From NCBI GenBank assembly GCA_052379845.1, contig JBQTCF010000014.1: a stretch of DNA of 64,000 nucleotides; one strand, written 5' to 3'. Below, one piece after another: positions 7,668 to 16,282 of this stretch. A model generated the notes under the pieces. It did no database searches, was not told where the DNA came from, and saw only the letters and a program-made list of their open reading frames with translations. The position numbers and the translations under genes were made by a program. Each line of letters opens with the position of its first letter. Position 1 is the first letter of the stretch. Source of the DNA: Roseinatronobacter sp052379845 (lineage in GTDB: Bacteria; Pseudomonadota; Alphaproteobacteria; Rhodobacterales; Rhodobacteraceae).

Positions 7668-8621
7668 ATGACCGAAAAAACCGCCCTGACCCTTTATCTG
7701 GCCGCCCCGCGCGGCTTTTGCGCAGGCGTGGACCGCGCAATCAAAATTGTGGAACTGGCGTTGGAAAAATACGGCGCGCCCGTCTATGTGCGCCATGAGA
7801 TTGTGCATAACAAATATGTGGTGGACGGGTTGCGCGCCAAAGGCGCGGTTTTCGTCGAGGAGCTGGCAGATTGCCCCACTGACCGGCCGGTGATCTTTTC
7901 GGCGCATGGGGTGCCAAAATCCGTCCCCGAAGAAGCGCAGGCCCGCCAGATGCTGTATCTGGACGCAACCTGCCCGCTGGTCAGCAAAGTGCATATCGAA
8001 GCCGAACGCCACCACGCAAACGGGTTGCAAATGGTCATGATCGGCCATCAGGGCCACCCCGAAACCATTGGCACCATGGGCCAGTTGCCCGAAGGCGAAG
8101 TGCTGCTTGTCGAAACCGCCAAGGACGTGGCCCAATTGCAGGTGCGCGACGCGCAGAAGCTGGCCTTCATCACGCAAACCACGCTGTCGGTCGATGATAC
8201 CGCGGAAATTGTGGCGGCATTGCAGGCGCGCTTCCCCGCCATCATTGGCCCGCACAAGGAAGATATCTGTTATGCGACCACGAACCGGCAAGAAGCTGTC
8301 AAGGCGATTGCCGGAAAGATTGATGCGCTTTTGGTGATTGGTGCGCCCAATTCGTCCAATTCGCAGCGCCTTGTCGAAGTGGGCCGCGCCAAGGGCTGCG
8401 CCTATGCGCAACTGGTGCAGCGCGCACATGACATTGACTGGCGCGCGCTGGCAGGGATTGGCGCGATTGGCATTACCGCTGGCGCTTCAGCCCCCGAAGC
8501 GCTGGTCAATGAAGTTATCGACGCCTTTGCCGCGCGGTTTGATGTAACGGTTGAACTGGTTGAAACTGCGAAAGAACGCGTAGAATTCAAAGTGCCGCGC
8601 GCATTGCGCGAAACAGCATGA
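7668..8621 (+). CDS. ispH: 4-hydroxy-3-methylbut-2-enyl diphosphate reductase IspH
   Basis: 317-residue cytoplasmic 4Fe-4S enzyme making IPP and DMAPP in the last step of the MEP isoprenoid pathway. The three cluster ligands are visible at Cys18 (PRGFCAGV), Cys102 (DATCPLV) and Cys201 (DICYATTNRQ). The substrate-binding histidines are in HNKYVV and SAHGVP, with the catalytic Glu near 132 in GHPE. Length is normal. The stop overlaps the next gene by ATGA. Confidence 0.97.
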   Translation: MTEKTALTLYLAAPRGFCAGVDRAIKIVELALEKYGAPVYVRHEIVHNKYVVDGLRAKGAVFVEELADCPTDRPVIFSAHGVPKSVPEEAQARQMLYLDATCPLVSKVHIEAERHHANGLQMVMIGHQGHPETIGTMGQLPEGEVLLVETAKDVAQLQVRDAQKLAFITQTTLSVDDTAEIVAALQARFPAIIGPHKEDICYATTNRQEAVKAIAGKIDALLVIGAPNSSNSQRLVEVGRAKGCAYAQLVQRAHDIDWRALAGIGAIGITAGASAPEALVNEVIDAFAARFDVTVELVETAKERVEFKVPRALRETA

Positions 8622-9070
8622 CGCGGGTGCCCCGTGCTGCGCTGTATCTTGGGCTTGCGGGGCTGGTGCCCTTCATCTGGGGTGTGGCAACGCTGATGCT
8701 GCCCCCCTTGGCGGAGGCAACTCGCGCCCTGATCGGTGCGCGCTTTGTCGGGCATGGGGTTCTGATAAACTATGGCGTGGTCATATTATGCTTCATGTCT
8801 GGCGTGCTTTGGGGGTTCGTCGCGCGCGGGCGTCCCAACAGTTGGGCGGGCTACGCGCTGTCGGTCGGCCCGGCACTTTGGGCATTCTTTTTCGTCGGGG
8901 GCAGTGTCACGCAATCGCTGAACGCACTTCTTACGGGGTTCGTGGTTCTGCTGGTCATCGATTTTCAGTTCAGCCTTTGGGGGCTGACACCGCGCTGGTG
9001 GATGACGCTGCGGGTGATGCTGACGACCGGCGTTGTGGCCTGTCTGGCCTTGGGCCTGTGGTTGGGCTAG
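8618..9070 (+). CDS. DUF3429 family integral membrane protein
   Basis: 150-residue hydrophobic protein with about five membrane segments. It contains the pattern LGLAGLVPFIWG near the N-terminus and an internal NYGVVILCFMSGVLWGF typical of the DUF3429 family. The family has no established biochemical role. It begins inside the ispH stop codon (ATGA), suggesting coupled translation with isoprenoid synthesis. It could be a small transporter or a membrane-stress protein; nothing in the sequence decides this. Confidence 0.75.
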   Translation: MTRVPRAALYLGLAGLVPFIWGVATLMLPPLAEATRALIGARFVGHGVLINYGVVILCFMSGVLWGFVARGRPNSWAGYALSVGPALWAFFFVGGSVTQSLNALLTGFVVLLVIDFQFSLWGLTPRWWMTLRVMLTTGVVACLALGLWLG

Positions 9071-9107
9071 GGTGCCGCACCAGCACCGTTTTCAGGAATT
9101 TGTGCCT

Positions 9108-9731
9108 ATGATCCTTTATTCCATGCCCTCATCCGGCAACAGCTACAAGGTGCGTCTGCTGCTGGCCCTGTTAGGGCGGCGGGATGTGAGCCTGATCAAT
9201 GTAGAAGCCCAATCCGACGCATTGACGCGCGCCCGACAAGACCACCGCCTGCCCTTTGGCAAGGCCCCCGCGCTGATGCTGGAGGATGGAACACTTTTGC
9301 CCGAATCCAACGCAATCCTGTGCTATCTGGGTGAAGGCAGCCAGTTTGTTCCCGCAGATCCCGTCGAACGCGCGCAAATGCTGGGCTGGATGTTCTGGGA
9401 ACAAAACCAGCATGAAGGCGTCATTGCCGTGCGCGCGGCCTTGCGAACATACCCGCACCGGCGCGCACAGGCCACGCCCGACCACATGGCCGATCTTCTG
9501 GCGCGCGGCCATGACCTGCTGAAGGTCATGGAAACCCATCTGCTGCAGCACGACTGGCTGACAGGCACCGGCCCCACCTTGGCCGATATCTGCCTTTTCG
9601 CCTATACCCACAGCGCGGGCGACCGCGGCGGTTTCGACATGACGCGGTTTCCCGGCATTCGCGCATGGATTGACCGCATTGTGCGGCTTGACGGGTTCGA
9701 GGGGCTTGAAGGGTCGCGGGGGCAGTCATGA
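9108..9731 (+). CDS. Glutathione S-transferase family protein
   Basis: 207-residue protein with an N-terminal thioredoxin-like GST domain (MILYSMPSSGNSYKVRLLLALL). The conserved cis-Pro region is in GKAPALMLEDG, followed by the E-S pair for glutathione binding in LLPESNAILCYL. The C-terminal all-alpha domain contains TLADICLFAYTH. The start at 9108 is chosen over an earlier in-frame ATG because the GST fold starts here. The stop overlaps rnhA by ATGA. The substrate is unknown. Confidence 0.85.
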   Translation: MILYSMPSSGNSYKVRLLLALLGRRDVSLINVEAQSDALTRARQDHRLPFGKAPALMLEDGTLLPESNAILCYLGEGSQFVPADPVERAQMLGWMFWEQNQHEGVIAVRAALRTYPHRRAQATPDHMADLLARGHDLLKVMETHLLQHDWLTGTGPTLADICLFAYTHSAGDRGGFDMTRFPGIRAWIDRIVRLDGFEGLEGSRGQS

Positions 9732-10195
9732 CCACGCTTGTTGCCTATACGGACGGGGCGTGTTCCGGCAATCCCGGCCCGGGCGGTTGGGGGGTGTTGC
9801 TGCGCGCCTATCAAGGGGAAAAAATCCTGAAGGAACGCGAACTTTCAGGCGGTGAAGGGAACACAACCAATAACCGCATGGAACTGATGGCCGCAATCTC
9901 AGCCTTGGAAGTGTTGGAACGCCCCAGCACAGTCACCATCGTGACCGACAGCGCCTATGTCAAAAACGGCGTAACAACCTGGATTCATGGTTGGAAGCGC
10001 AATGGCTGGCGCACCGCTGACCGCAAACCTGTCAAGAATGCCGATTTATGGCAGCGTCTGGACGCGGCCCAGCACCGCCACACAGTGACATGGACCTGGG
10101 TCAAAGGGCATGCGGGCCATCCCGAAAACGAACGCGCCGATGAATTGGCCCGCGCGGGCATGGCGCCTTTCAAACCAACAAAAGCTACCTCATGA
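9728..10195 (+). CDS. rnhA: Ribonuclease HI
   Basis: 155-residue RNase HI that removes RNA from RNA-DNA hybrids (R-loops, primers). The catalytic acidic residues are in place: Asp9 (YTDGACSGNPG), Glu52 (NNRMELMA), Asp74 (VTDSAY) and Asp138 (ERADELA), with the GHAGHPENE loop. Length matches the bacterial enzyme. It overlaps the GST stop at the front and the next gene at the back (both ATGA), so the three are coupled. Confidence 0.97.
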   Translation: MTTLVAYTDGACSGNPGPGGWGVLLRAYQGEKILKERELSGGEGNTTNNRMELMAAISALEVLERPSTVTIVTDSAYVKNGVTTWIHGWKRNGWRTADRKPVKNADLWQRLDAAQHRHTVTWTWVKGHAGHPENERADELARAGMAPFKPTKATS

Positions 10196-10815
10196 CATTG
10201 ATACAAGGGCTTGATTATACATCCGTATTCATATTCGGCCTGACCGGCGCACTGGCCGCCAGCCGCGCCCAGCTGGATATTGTGGGGTTCCTGTTTCTGG
10301 CCTGTCTGACGGCGGTGGGTGGCGGCACGCTGCGCGATGTGCTGCTAAACCGCGACCAGGTGTTCTGGATTGCCGACCCCGGAATGATCATGTCGGCCTG
10401 CGCTGCCGCCATTTTGGTATTTCTGACGGCCCATCTGCTGGAGTCGCGGCTGCGCACACTTGAATGGCTGGATGCGCTGGCGCTGGGTGTTGCGGTTCCT
10501 GCCGGTGTGGGCGTGGCCATGGGCATGGGGCAATCCTGGCCGATTGTGCTGATCATGGGGGTTGCCACGGGCACATTCGGCGGTTTGATGCGCGATGTGG
10601 TGTGTAATGAACTGCCGCTGGTGCTGAAGAAAGGCGAACTTTACGCCAGCGCCGCGCTTGTCGGGGCCTGCGCGGCATTGCTGGTGGCACAGTTCACCAC
10701 TGAAAACATGGTCATTCTGCTGGCTTGCGGGATGACAACCATCGCCCTGCGCGCGGGCTCAATTCGCTTTGGCTGGTGCCTGCCTGTCTATAAAAGCCGC
10801 CCCCCGCGCCAGTAG
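10192..10815 (+). CDS. Trimeric intracellular cation channel (TRIC/UPF0126) family protein
   Basis: 207-residue membrane protein with the two internally repeated UPF0126 halves. The glycine-rich signatures are GGGTLRDVLLNR in the first half and GTFGGLMRDVVCNELP in the second. Prokaryotic TRIC proteins form homotrimeric monovalent cation channels. About seven membrane helices are predicted. It starts inside the rnhA stop (ATGA) and is the last gene of this run. Ion and physiological role are inferred from family only. Confidence 0.85.
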   Translation: MTLIQGLDYTSVFIFGLTGALAASRAQLDIVGFLFLACLTAVGGGTLRDVLLNRDQVFWIADPGMIMSACAAAILVFLTAHLLESRLRTLEWLDALALGVAVPAGVGVAMGMGQSWPIVLIMGVATGTFGGLMRDVVCNELPLVLKKGELYASAALVGACAALLVAQFTTENMVILLACGMTTIALRAGSIRFGWCLPVYKSRPPRQ

Positions 10816-10941
10816 GTCCAACCGTTGCTTCATCTTGCCAAAAATACTCAGCTTGAAGTGGGCTTCCCAGACATCTGATTATATTAATTTTTTCGCAAAC
10901 ACGTCCCGCGATCCGGCGGTTCCGCTTATATACACGCAAAC

Positions 10942-11178
10942 TCAGCGCCCCTGAAACCGCTGCCATATCCACAACAGTGCCAGCGACCCCAGCAGCGCCA
11001 GAACAAACCCGCCGACCCAGCCAGCCGAACTTGCCAGAAAACGAAAGCCCAGTCCGCCGACAACTGCGCCAAGAACACCAATGACCATGGCCGTGGGCAA
11101 ATCCGTGTTCATGCGCATCAATCGCGTGGCCAGCACCCCTGCCAGCGCCCCCAGAACAATCAGCGCGACAACGGGCAT
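10942..11178 (-). CDS. GlsB/YeaQ/YmgE-like small membrane protein
   Basis: 78 residues with three hydrophobic helices and Gly-rich turns (VLGALAGVLATRLM, IGVLGAVVGGLGFRFL), resembling transglycosylase-associated or general-stress proteins of the GlsB/YeaQ type. The start at 11178 is preferred because it lies one base after the rlmN stop; a slightly longer frame would start inside rlmN. It is probably cotranscribed with rlmN. Function in this family is not established. Confidence 0.65.
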   Translation of the reverse strand: MPVVALIVLGALAGVLATRLMRMNTDLPTAMVIGVLGAVVGGLGFRFLASSAGWVGGFVLALLGSLALLWIWQRFQGR

Positions 11179-11179
11179 G

Positions 11180-12370
11180 TCAGGCGCCCTGTCCGGTGGC
11201 AAGTTGGGCAGCAATTTCAGCGCGCGACTGGCGGCCGCGTTCGGTGGCGGATTTCAGCTGTCCGCAGGCGGCCATGATATCCTCGCCGCGGGGGGTGCGA
11301 ATGGGGCTGGCATAGCCCGCCTTGTGGACGATGTCGGAAAACGCCTCGATGCGCGCCCAGTCACTGCGTTGATAGGGGGCACCGGGCCATTCATTGAACG
11401 GGATCAGGTTGATCTTGGCAGGAATACCCGCGATCAGTTTGACCAGACGCCGCGCATCGGCATCCGAATCATTCACATCCTTCAACATGACATATTCAAA
11501 TGTAATGCGTTCGGAATTGGACAGGCGCGGGTATTCGCGCAAAGCGTCCAATAATGTCTTGATATTCCAGCGTTTGTTTATGGGCACCAGTTTGTCGCGC
11601 ACCTCATCTGTGGTGGCATGGAAACTGATTGCCAGCAAACAGCCGATTTCCTGCGCCGTGCGCGCAATTTCGGGCACAACGCCGGATGTGGACAAGGTGA
11701 TGCGCCTGCGCGAGATCGACAGACCTTCGCCATCCATGACAATTTTCATGCCGTCGCGGACATTGTCGAAATTATAAAGCGGCTCTCCCATGCCCATAAG
11801 AACCACATTGCTGACAAGGCGCGTTTCATCCTTCGGCGCGCCGGGTTCGGGCCATTCCCCCAGATCATCACGCGCGACCAGAACCTGGCCCACAATTTCC
11901 GCAGCCGTCAGGTTGCGCACCAGTTTCTGGGTGCCGGTATGGCAGAAGGAACATGTCAGCGTGCAGCCAACTTGCGAAGAAATACAAAGGGTTCCACGGC
12001 TTTCTTCAGGTATGTAAACCGCTTCCACCTCGTGCCCGCCAGCGATACGCAGCAAATATTTGCGCGTGCCGTCATCGGATATCTGGCGCGTTACAATTTC
12101 GGGGCGCGTGATTTCAAAATGCTCGGCCAGTTGCGCGCGATAGGCTTTGGCCAGATTGGTCATCACAGCGAAATCCTGCACGCCCCAATGATAGATCCAT
12201 TGCCATATCTGCCCCACACGCATTTTCGCCTGCCGTTCGGGCGTGCCAGTGGCCACCAATGCATCGGCCATTTGCGCACGCGTCATGCCCACAAGGTTGC
12301 GCTTCCCCCCTTCGGGCAGGCGGCGTGGAAGTGTCATGACATCCTGCGTGATCGGGGCTGTGATGGCCAT
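11180..12370 (-). CDS. rlmN: 23S rRNA (adenine2503-C2)/tRNA methyltransferase RlmN
   Basis: 396-residue radical-SAM methyltransferase that makes 2-methyladenosine at A2503 of 23S rRNA and A37 of some tRNAs. The radical-SAM cluster motif CTLTCSFC is at about 136-143, with the GMGEPLYNFDNV segment after it. The mechanistic Cys near the C-terminus is in MAACGQL. The start at 12370 has an AAGGA ribosome site; a start seven codons earlier has none. Decoding-accuracy role is known for the family. Confidence 0.96.
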   Translation of the reverse strand: MAITAPITQDVMTLPRRLPEGGKRNLVGMTRAQMADALVATGTPERQAKMRVGQIWQWIYHWGVQDFAVMTNLAKAYRAQLAEHFEITRPEIVTRQISDDGTRKYLLRIAGGHEVEAVYIPEESRGTLCISSQVGCTLTCSFCHTGTQKLVRNLTAAEIVGQVLVARDDLGEWPEPGAPKDETRLVSNVVLMGMGEPLYNFDNVRDGMKIVMDGEGLSISRRRITLSTSGVVPEIARTAQEIGCLLAISFHATTDEVRDKLVPINKRWNIKTLLDALREYPRLSNSERITFEYVMLKDVNDSDADARRLVKLIAGIPAKINLIPFNEWPGAPYQRSDWARIEAFSDIVHKAGYASPIRTPRGEDIMAACGQLKSATERGRQSRAEIAAQLATGQGA

Positions 12371-12411
12371 TTGCGGTATCCTTGGAAACAAGCTTTGGTC
12401 ACATATAACAA

Positions 12412-12441
12412 GACCGCCCGGAATTTACAGCCCGGGCGGTC
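12412..12441 (-). terminator. Hairpin terminator after the IalB gene
   Basis: Perfect 10-base-pair stem GACCGCCCGG/CCGGGCGGTC with a 10-base loop, 21 bases beyond the ialB-like stop. On the minus strand it is followed by a short T-rich run (cttgttat), fitting a modest intrinsic terminator that separates this gene from rlmN. Confidence 0.7.
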
Positions 12442-12462
12442 ACATTCGGGTAAAATGCGGGA

Positions 12463-13002
12463 TCACTCAGCGCATTGACGCTGCGCTTCTTCGGTTGCGG
12501 CGGTGAAGCCGAACAGCGAAAATGTGTCGCGCGTGTTGGTCCCGCGCGACGAACGCGCCCGCACCACAGCGTCTGTGCCCGCGCGCATGGCCGCGAAAAT
12601 GCGCTGGTCTTCTTCCGGTGACCCGGCCCAGGCCCATTCCCCTTCTACGAAAAGCTGGAATTCATTGGTGCCGATCGTCACATCAACAGTTGAATCCGGC
12701 GCGAACGGGTAGCCCCCGGTAAAGGACACCTGCGGGGTGCCGCTGCCCCCACGATAGGTTGCAAACAGCAATATATCACCGCGCCGCACCTCGACGGGTT
12801 GGCCGCCGCGGGTGTTCAGGGTTTCGCGCGGGGCGGACACGGCCCAGCACTCCTTTGGTTCTTCTTCCACGAACACGCTCCAGGCCGTATCAGCGGCAAC
12901 GCGGTTGGTGGATTCCTGCGCGAATGCGTTATTCGCGAACCCGCCCGCACACATCATCGCCACACATGCGAGTGTCGTTCCGTTCAGCCGTATCGACGCC
13001 AT
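12463..13002 (-). CDS. Invasion-associated locus B (IalB) family exported protein
   Basis: 179-residue secreted protein with a signal peptide ending near NNAFAQE. The mature domain has the IalB-type motifs WSVFVEEEPKECWAVSAP and TRDTFSLFGFTAA, and a C-terminal QRQCAE Cys that could pair with the Cys of ECWAV. IalB proteins are periplasmic or outer-membrane associated; the name comes from Bartonella, but most free-living members have no invasion role. The start is ATG at 13002; a GTG six codons upstream is possible. Confidence 0.8.
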   Translation of the reverse strand: MASIRLNGTTLACVAMMCAGGFANNAFAQESTNRVAADTAWSVFVEEEPKECWAVSAPRETLNTRGGQPVEVRRGDILLFATYRGGSGTPQVSFTGGYPFAPDSTVDVTIGTNEFQLFVEGEWAWAGSPEEDQRIFAAMRAGTDAVVRARSSRGTNTRDTFSLFGFTAATEEAQRQCAE

Positions 13003-13175
13003 CTGCTTTCTTGCCTCCACTTGGTCCGGGCTTTAGACTGGTATTTGCGCGTCGCGGGTGCGCAAGGCCCTAGCGCCTTTTATCGCCAAGGGTCAGGAAT
13101 TTCAAAGCCCTCATCGTAAAAAATCGCGCAGGCGTGAATGCGTTTTGCGTCCGAATCATGGAATTGAGCGACAAA

Positions 13176-14198
13176 ATGCCGAAATCCAACAAGATACATG
13201 ACAATGCAGTGCCGCTGATCGAACTTTGGCGCGGGGATCTGCTGGAAAGCGTGCATCTTGGGCATGCTGTCGTGATGCGCGCCAGTGGCGAGATTGTCGA
13301 AAGCTGGGGCCAGCCTGATGTGCTGATCTATCCAAGGTCCAGTTGCAAAATGGTGCAGGCCCTGCCGCTTCTGGAAACCGGGGCCGGGCGCGACCTGACC
13401 GCGGCGCAACTGGCGCTGTGCTGCGCGTCACATCAAGGGGCGAGGATCCATGTTCAAGGTGTGGCGCGCTGGTTGTCCGATCTGGGGCTTTCGGAACCTG
13501 ACCTGCGCTGCGGCATCCAACAAGCCGAAGATATTGAAGAACGCAACCGCCTGATTGTCGCGCAGGAAAGCGCCTGCCAGATGCACAATAACTGTTCGGG
13601 CAAGCATGCGGGGTTTCTGACACTGAACCGCCATCTGGGCGGGCATAGCGAATATGTGGACATGGACCACCCTGTGCAACGCGCCGTGCGGCAGGCATTT
13701 GAGGAGGTGACTGGCATGACCTCGCCGCACTATGGCATAGACGGGTGTTCTGCCCCGAATTTCGCCACCAGCCTGCAAGGGCTGGCGCTGGCCATGGCGC
13801 GATTTGCGGGCGCGTCCGACAGTGGCGACGCGCGTGCCCGCGCCATGGTTGCGCTGCGCAACGCCATGATGGCACACCCTGACCTTGTGGCAGGCGAAAC
13901 GCGTGCCTGCACCGAATTGATGCGCGCCATGGGCGGCAAGGGCGCTGTCAAAACCGGGGCCGAGGCCGTTTTCGTGGCCATCCTGCCCGAAGCGGGGCTG
14001 GGCATCGCGTTGAAAATTGTTGATGGCGGAACGCGCGCGGCAGAAGCTGCCATAACTGCGCTGTTGCTGCGCTACGGGGTGCTGGATCGCGGCCATCCGG
14101 TGGTCGCGCGCTACCTTGGCGACATGCGCAACCGGCGGGAACTGGTGGTGGGGCAGACGCGCTGCGCACCCGGTTTTTGCGCACATCCGCTCGGATGA
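13176..14198 (+). CDS. L-asparaginase II (AnsA, Rhizobium etli type)
   Basis: 340-residue member of the thermolabile asparaginase II family (PF06089), unrelated to the E. coli enzymes, which hydrolyses L-asparagine to aspartate and ammonia. Family landmarks: RSSCKMVQALPLLETGA, CCASHQGA, the Cys/Lys segment MHNNCSGKHAGFLT, YGIDGCSAPNFA, and GGKGAVKTGAEAVF. The start at 13176 (MPKSNK) fits family length; an in-frame ATG 14 codons upstream exists. The reading frame ends RCAPGFCAHPLG, a normal position for the family. Confidence 0.85.
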   Translation: MPKSNKIHDNAVPLIELWRGDLLESVHLGHAVVMRASGEIVESWGQPDVLIYPRSSCKMVQALPLLETGAGRDLTAAQLALCCASHQGARIHVQGVARWLSDLGLSEPDLRCGIQQAEDIEERNRLIVAQESACQMHNNCSGKHAGFLTLNRHLGGHSEYVDMDHPVQRAVRQAFEEVTGMTSPHYGIDGCSAPNFATSLQGLALAMARFAGASDSGDARARAMVALRNAMMAHPDLVAGETRACTELMRAMGGKGAVKTGAEAVFVAILPEAGLGIALKIVDGGTRAAEAAITALLLRYGVLDRGHPVVARYLGDMRNRRELVVGQTRCAPGFCAHPLG

Positions 14199-14296
14199 CC
14201 CGTCAATTGCGCTGCAGCGCGGCACAACGCTTTGCGCAGGTGTTGTAAATGCGCTATCCCACGTGGCAGACATTTCATGAAAAGGACCAGCACAGG

Positions 14297-14599
14297 ATGT
14301 TCAAATTTCTTTTTGGGAAATCCGCCAAGGAACCAGAGGTGATTATTCGTGAAACACAACGCGAGACGGTGGAACGTGCGCTAAAGGAAATGAATGACAT
14401 TCTGACCGCACTAAGCCCCCGCGCGGCGGTGACGGTCGATATGCAGCACGGCACAGTTTCAATTCAGTTGCCCGAACAAATGCCCGACGAGGCCAAGGCC
14501 CTGCCCGCCCCTGCCCCCGCGTCAGATGACACGGCCCAAATCCCACAGGGCGACACGCCCGCCCTTGACACTGACGCGCCGCGCGCGCCCACGCAATAA
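14297..14599 (+). CDS. Small acidic protein of unknown function
   Basis: 100-residue protein with a basic N-terminus (MFKFLFGKSAKEPE), a predicted amphipathic helix (RETVERALKEMNDILTALS), and a disordered acidic Pro/Ala/Asp-rich tail. An AAGGA ribosome site is 10 bases upstream of 14297; an earlier ATG at 14249 has no such site. I do not recognise the family. The codon usage and the following terminator support a real gene. It stands alone between the asparaginase and metY genes. Confidence 0.6.
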   Translation: MFKFLFGKSAKEPEVIIRETQRETVERALKEMNDILTALSPRAAVTVDMQHGTVSIQLPEQMPDEAKALPAPAPASDDTAQIPQGDTPALDTDAPRAPTQ

Positions 14600-14607
14600 G
14601 GCCCCTG

Positions 14608-14650
14608 GGACACCCCGCCGCCAATTCCTCCCGCGCCGGGTGTCCAGTCT
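14608..14650 (+). terminator. Putative intrinsic terminator after the 100-residue ORF
   Basis: Stem GGACACCC (14608-14615) and GGGTGTCC (14638-14645) with a 22-base loop, followed by agtctttt. The loop is longer than usual, so confidence is moderate. Confidence 0.5.
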
Positions 14651-14670
14651 TTTGGTGTTAAGGGCCGGCA

Positions 14671-14720
14671 GACGGGATGCAATGCTTGCACGGTGGCAAA
14701 CACTGTCGTAGCGTCCCGTC
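14671..14720 (+). promoter_or_regulatory. Inverted repeat in the metY leader
   Basis: GACGGG (14671-14676) can pair with CCCGTC (14715-14720), and the interior holds a small palindrome TGCAAtgcTTGCA (14678-14690). It lies 26 bases before the metY ATG. It could be a leader structure or an operator. It does not match a SAM-II consensus as far as I can judge, so no riboswitch is claimed. Confidence 0.3.
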
Positions 14721-14746
14721 AGCAATTCACACAAAGGACGGATATC

Positions 14747-16039
14747 ATGGCCGAGTCATCCCCGCGTTTCGACACATTGCAAATTCACGCAGGGGCACGG
14801 CCGGACCCGGCCACTGGCGCGCGTCAGGTGCCCATCTATCAATCAACCGCGTTCGTGTTCCGCGATGCAGACCATGCGGCGGCATTGTTCAACCTGCAAG
14901 AAGTCGGCTATATCTATTCCCGCCTGACGAACCCGACTGTTTCAGCCCTGCAAGAACGCATGGCCACATTGGAAGGGGGGGCTGGCGCTGTCTGTGTCTC
15001 CTCGGGGCATTCGGCGCAGTTGCTGGCGCTGTTTGCGCTGATGGGACCGGGGTTGAACATTGTGGCGTCCAACCGTCTGTATGGGGGCACAGTCACCCAA
15101 TTCAGCCAGACGATACGCCGCTTCGGCTGGTCGGCCACCTTCGTGGATTTCGATGATCTGGACGCGCTGGATGCGGCGATTGACGAAAACACGCGCGCGG
15201 TATTTTGCGAATCCATCGCCAATCCGGGCGGGTATATCACCGATCTGGACGCAGTGTCGGCCATTACGGACCGGCACGGGATTCCGCTGATCGTTGATAA
15301 CACCACCGCGACCCCCTATCTGTGCCGCCCCATTGAACACGGGGCCACGCTGGTGGTGCATTCAATGACCAAATACCTGACCGGCAATGGCACTGTTACT
15401 GGCGGCTGCGTGATTGATTCGGGGAAATTCGACTGGTCGGCCAATGACAAGTTCCCGTCCCTGTCCCAGCCCGAACCTGCCTATCACGGGTTGAAATTCC
15501 ACGAAACCTTCGGGCCGCTGGCCTATACGTTCCATTCCACGGCCGTGGGCCTTCGGGACCTTGGCATGACGCTGAACCCGCAGGCGGCGCATTACACACT
15601 GATGGGCATCGAAACGCTGTCGTTGCGGATGGAGCGCCACTGTGAAAACGCGCTGAAAGTCGCACAATGGCTGGAAGCCGACCCGCGTGTGGCCCATGTC
15701 ACCTATGCGGGCCTGCCATCCTCGCCCTATCATGGGCGCATGGCCCGGATTTGCCCCAAGGGGGCGTCGTCGCTGTTCACCTTCGCGTTGAAGGACGGGT
15801 ATGAAGCCTGCGTCAAGGTGATCGACAGTGTGGATCTGTTCAGCCATGTCGCCAATCTGGGGGACACGCGGTCGCTGATCATCCATTCGGCCTCCACCAC
15901 GCACCGGCAATTGTCACCTGCGCAACAGATTGCGGCAGGGGCTGCGCCCGATGTCATTCGTCTGTCGATCGGGCTGGAAGATCCCGCTGATCTGATTGCC
16001 GATCTGGATCAGGCAATGACCAAGGCCTGTTCGGCATAA
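14747..16039 (+). CDS. metY: O-acetylhomoserine aminocarboxypropyltransferase/sulfhydrylase MetY
   Basis: 430-residue PLP enzyme of the Cys/Met-metabolism family that makes homocysteine from O-acetylhomoserine and sulfide. The PLP-binding lysine is Lys209 in VVHSMTKYLTGNG, and the cofactor-contacting Asp is at 184 (LIVDNTTATP). The YSRLTNPT motif near 57-64 and the length of 430 favour MetY over the shorter MetB/MetC/MetZ (about 390). The start at 14747 follows an AAAGGA site. No other methionine genes are in the window. Confidence 0.92.
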   Translation: MAESSPRFDTLQIHAGARPDPATGARQVPIYQSTAFVFRDADHAAALFNLQEVGYIYSRLTNPTVSALQERMATLEGGAGAVCVSSGHSAQLLALFALMGPGLNIVASNRLYGGTVTQFSQTIRRFGWSATFVDFDDLDALDAAIDENTRAVFCESIANPGGYITDLDAVSAITDRHGIPLIVDNTTATPYLCRPIEHGATLVVHSMTKYLTGNGTVTGGCVIDSGKFDWSANDKFPSLSQPEPAYHGLKFHETFGPLAYTFHSTAVGLRDLGMTLNPQAAHYTLMGIETLSLRMERHCENALKVAQWLEADPRVAHVTYAGLPSSPYHGRMARICPKGASSLFTFALKDGYEACVKVIDSVDLFSHVANLGDTRSLIIHSASTTHRQLSPAQQIAAGAAPDVIRLSIGLEDPADLIADLDQAMTKACSA

Positions 16040-16064
16040 CGCGCGACAAACCAGCCTTCTGGTA

Positions 16065-16104
16065 GCGACCTTTCGGGGCGGAACACCCCAATCCGAAAGG
16101 TCGC
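16065..16104 (+). terminator. Strong hairpin after metY
   Basis: Perfect 12-base-pair stem GCGACCTTTCGG (16065-16076) with CCGAAAGGTCGC (16093-16104), loop 16 bases, 26 bases past the metY stop. No T-tract follows, so it may act with Rho or as a 3'-end stabiliser rather than as a textbook intrinsic terminator. Confidence 0.65.
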
Positions 16105-16282
16105 GGCCTGCGCCTGATCACCATTATGGCAAAAGGACAAAGCCTGCTTGCCGTTGCAGGGCACAGACGCTAGCTAAACTGGAAGTGTCATATCGGGGAC
16201 CTTGGCGATTTTTCGCTTTAGCGCGAACAGATCGTGGAAATGGGACTCCCTTCAAACCTGATGGATGTGCTAAAGCCGCAAC

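Noticed and set aside
14199..14273. Coding-looking frame (FAHIRSDDPSIALQRG) after the asparaginase stop, hinting at a frameshift
   Set aside because: The asparaginase already ends at a normal family position, and the extra piece matches no recalled C-terminus.
16196..16282. Possible SAM-II-like GCTAAAG stretch before the 1004-residue gene
   Set aside because: The pseudoknot stems are not present, and the gene is not in methionine metabolism.
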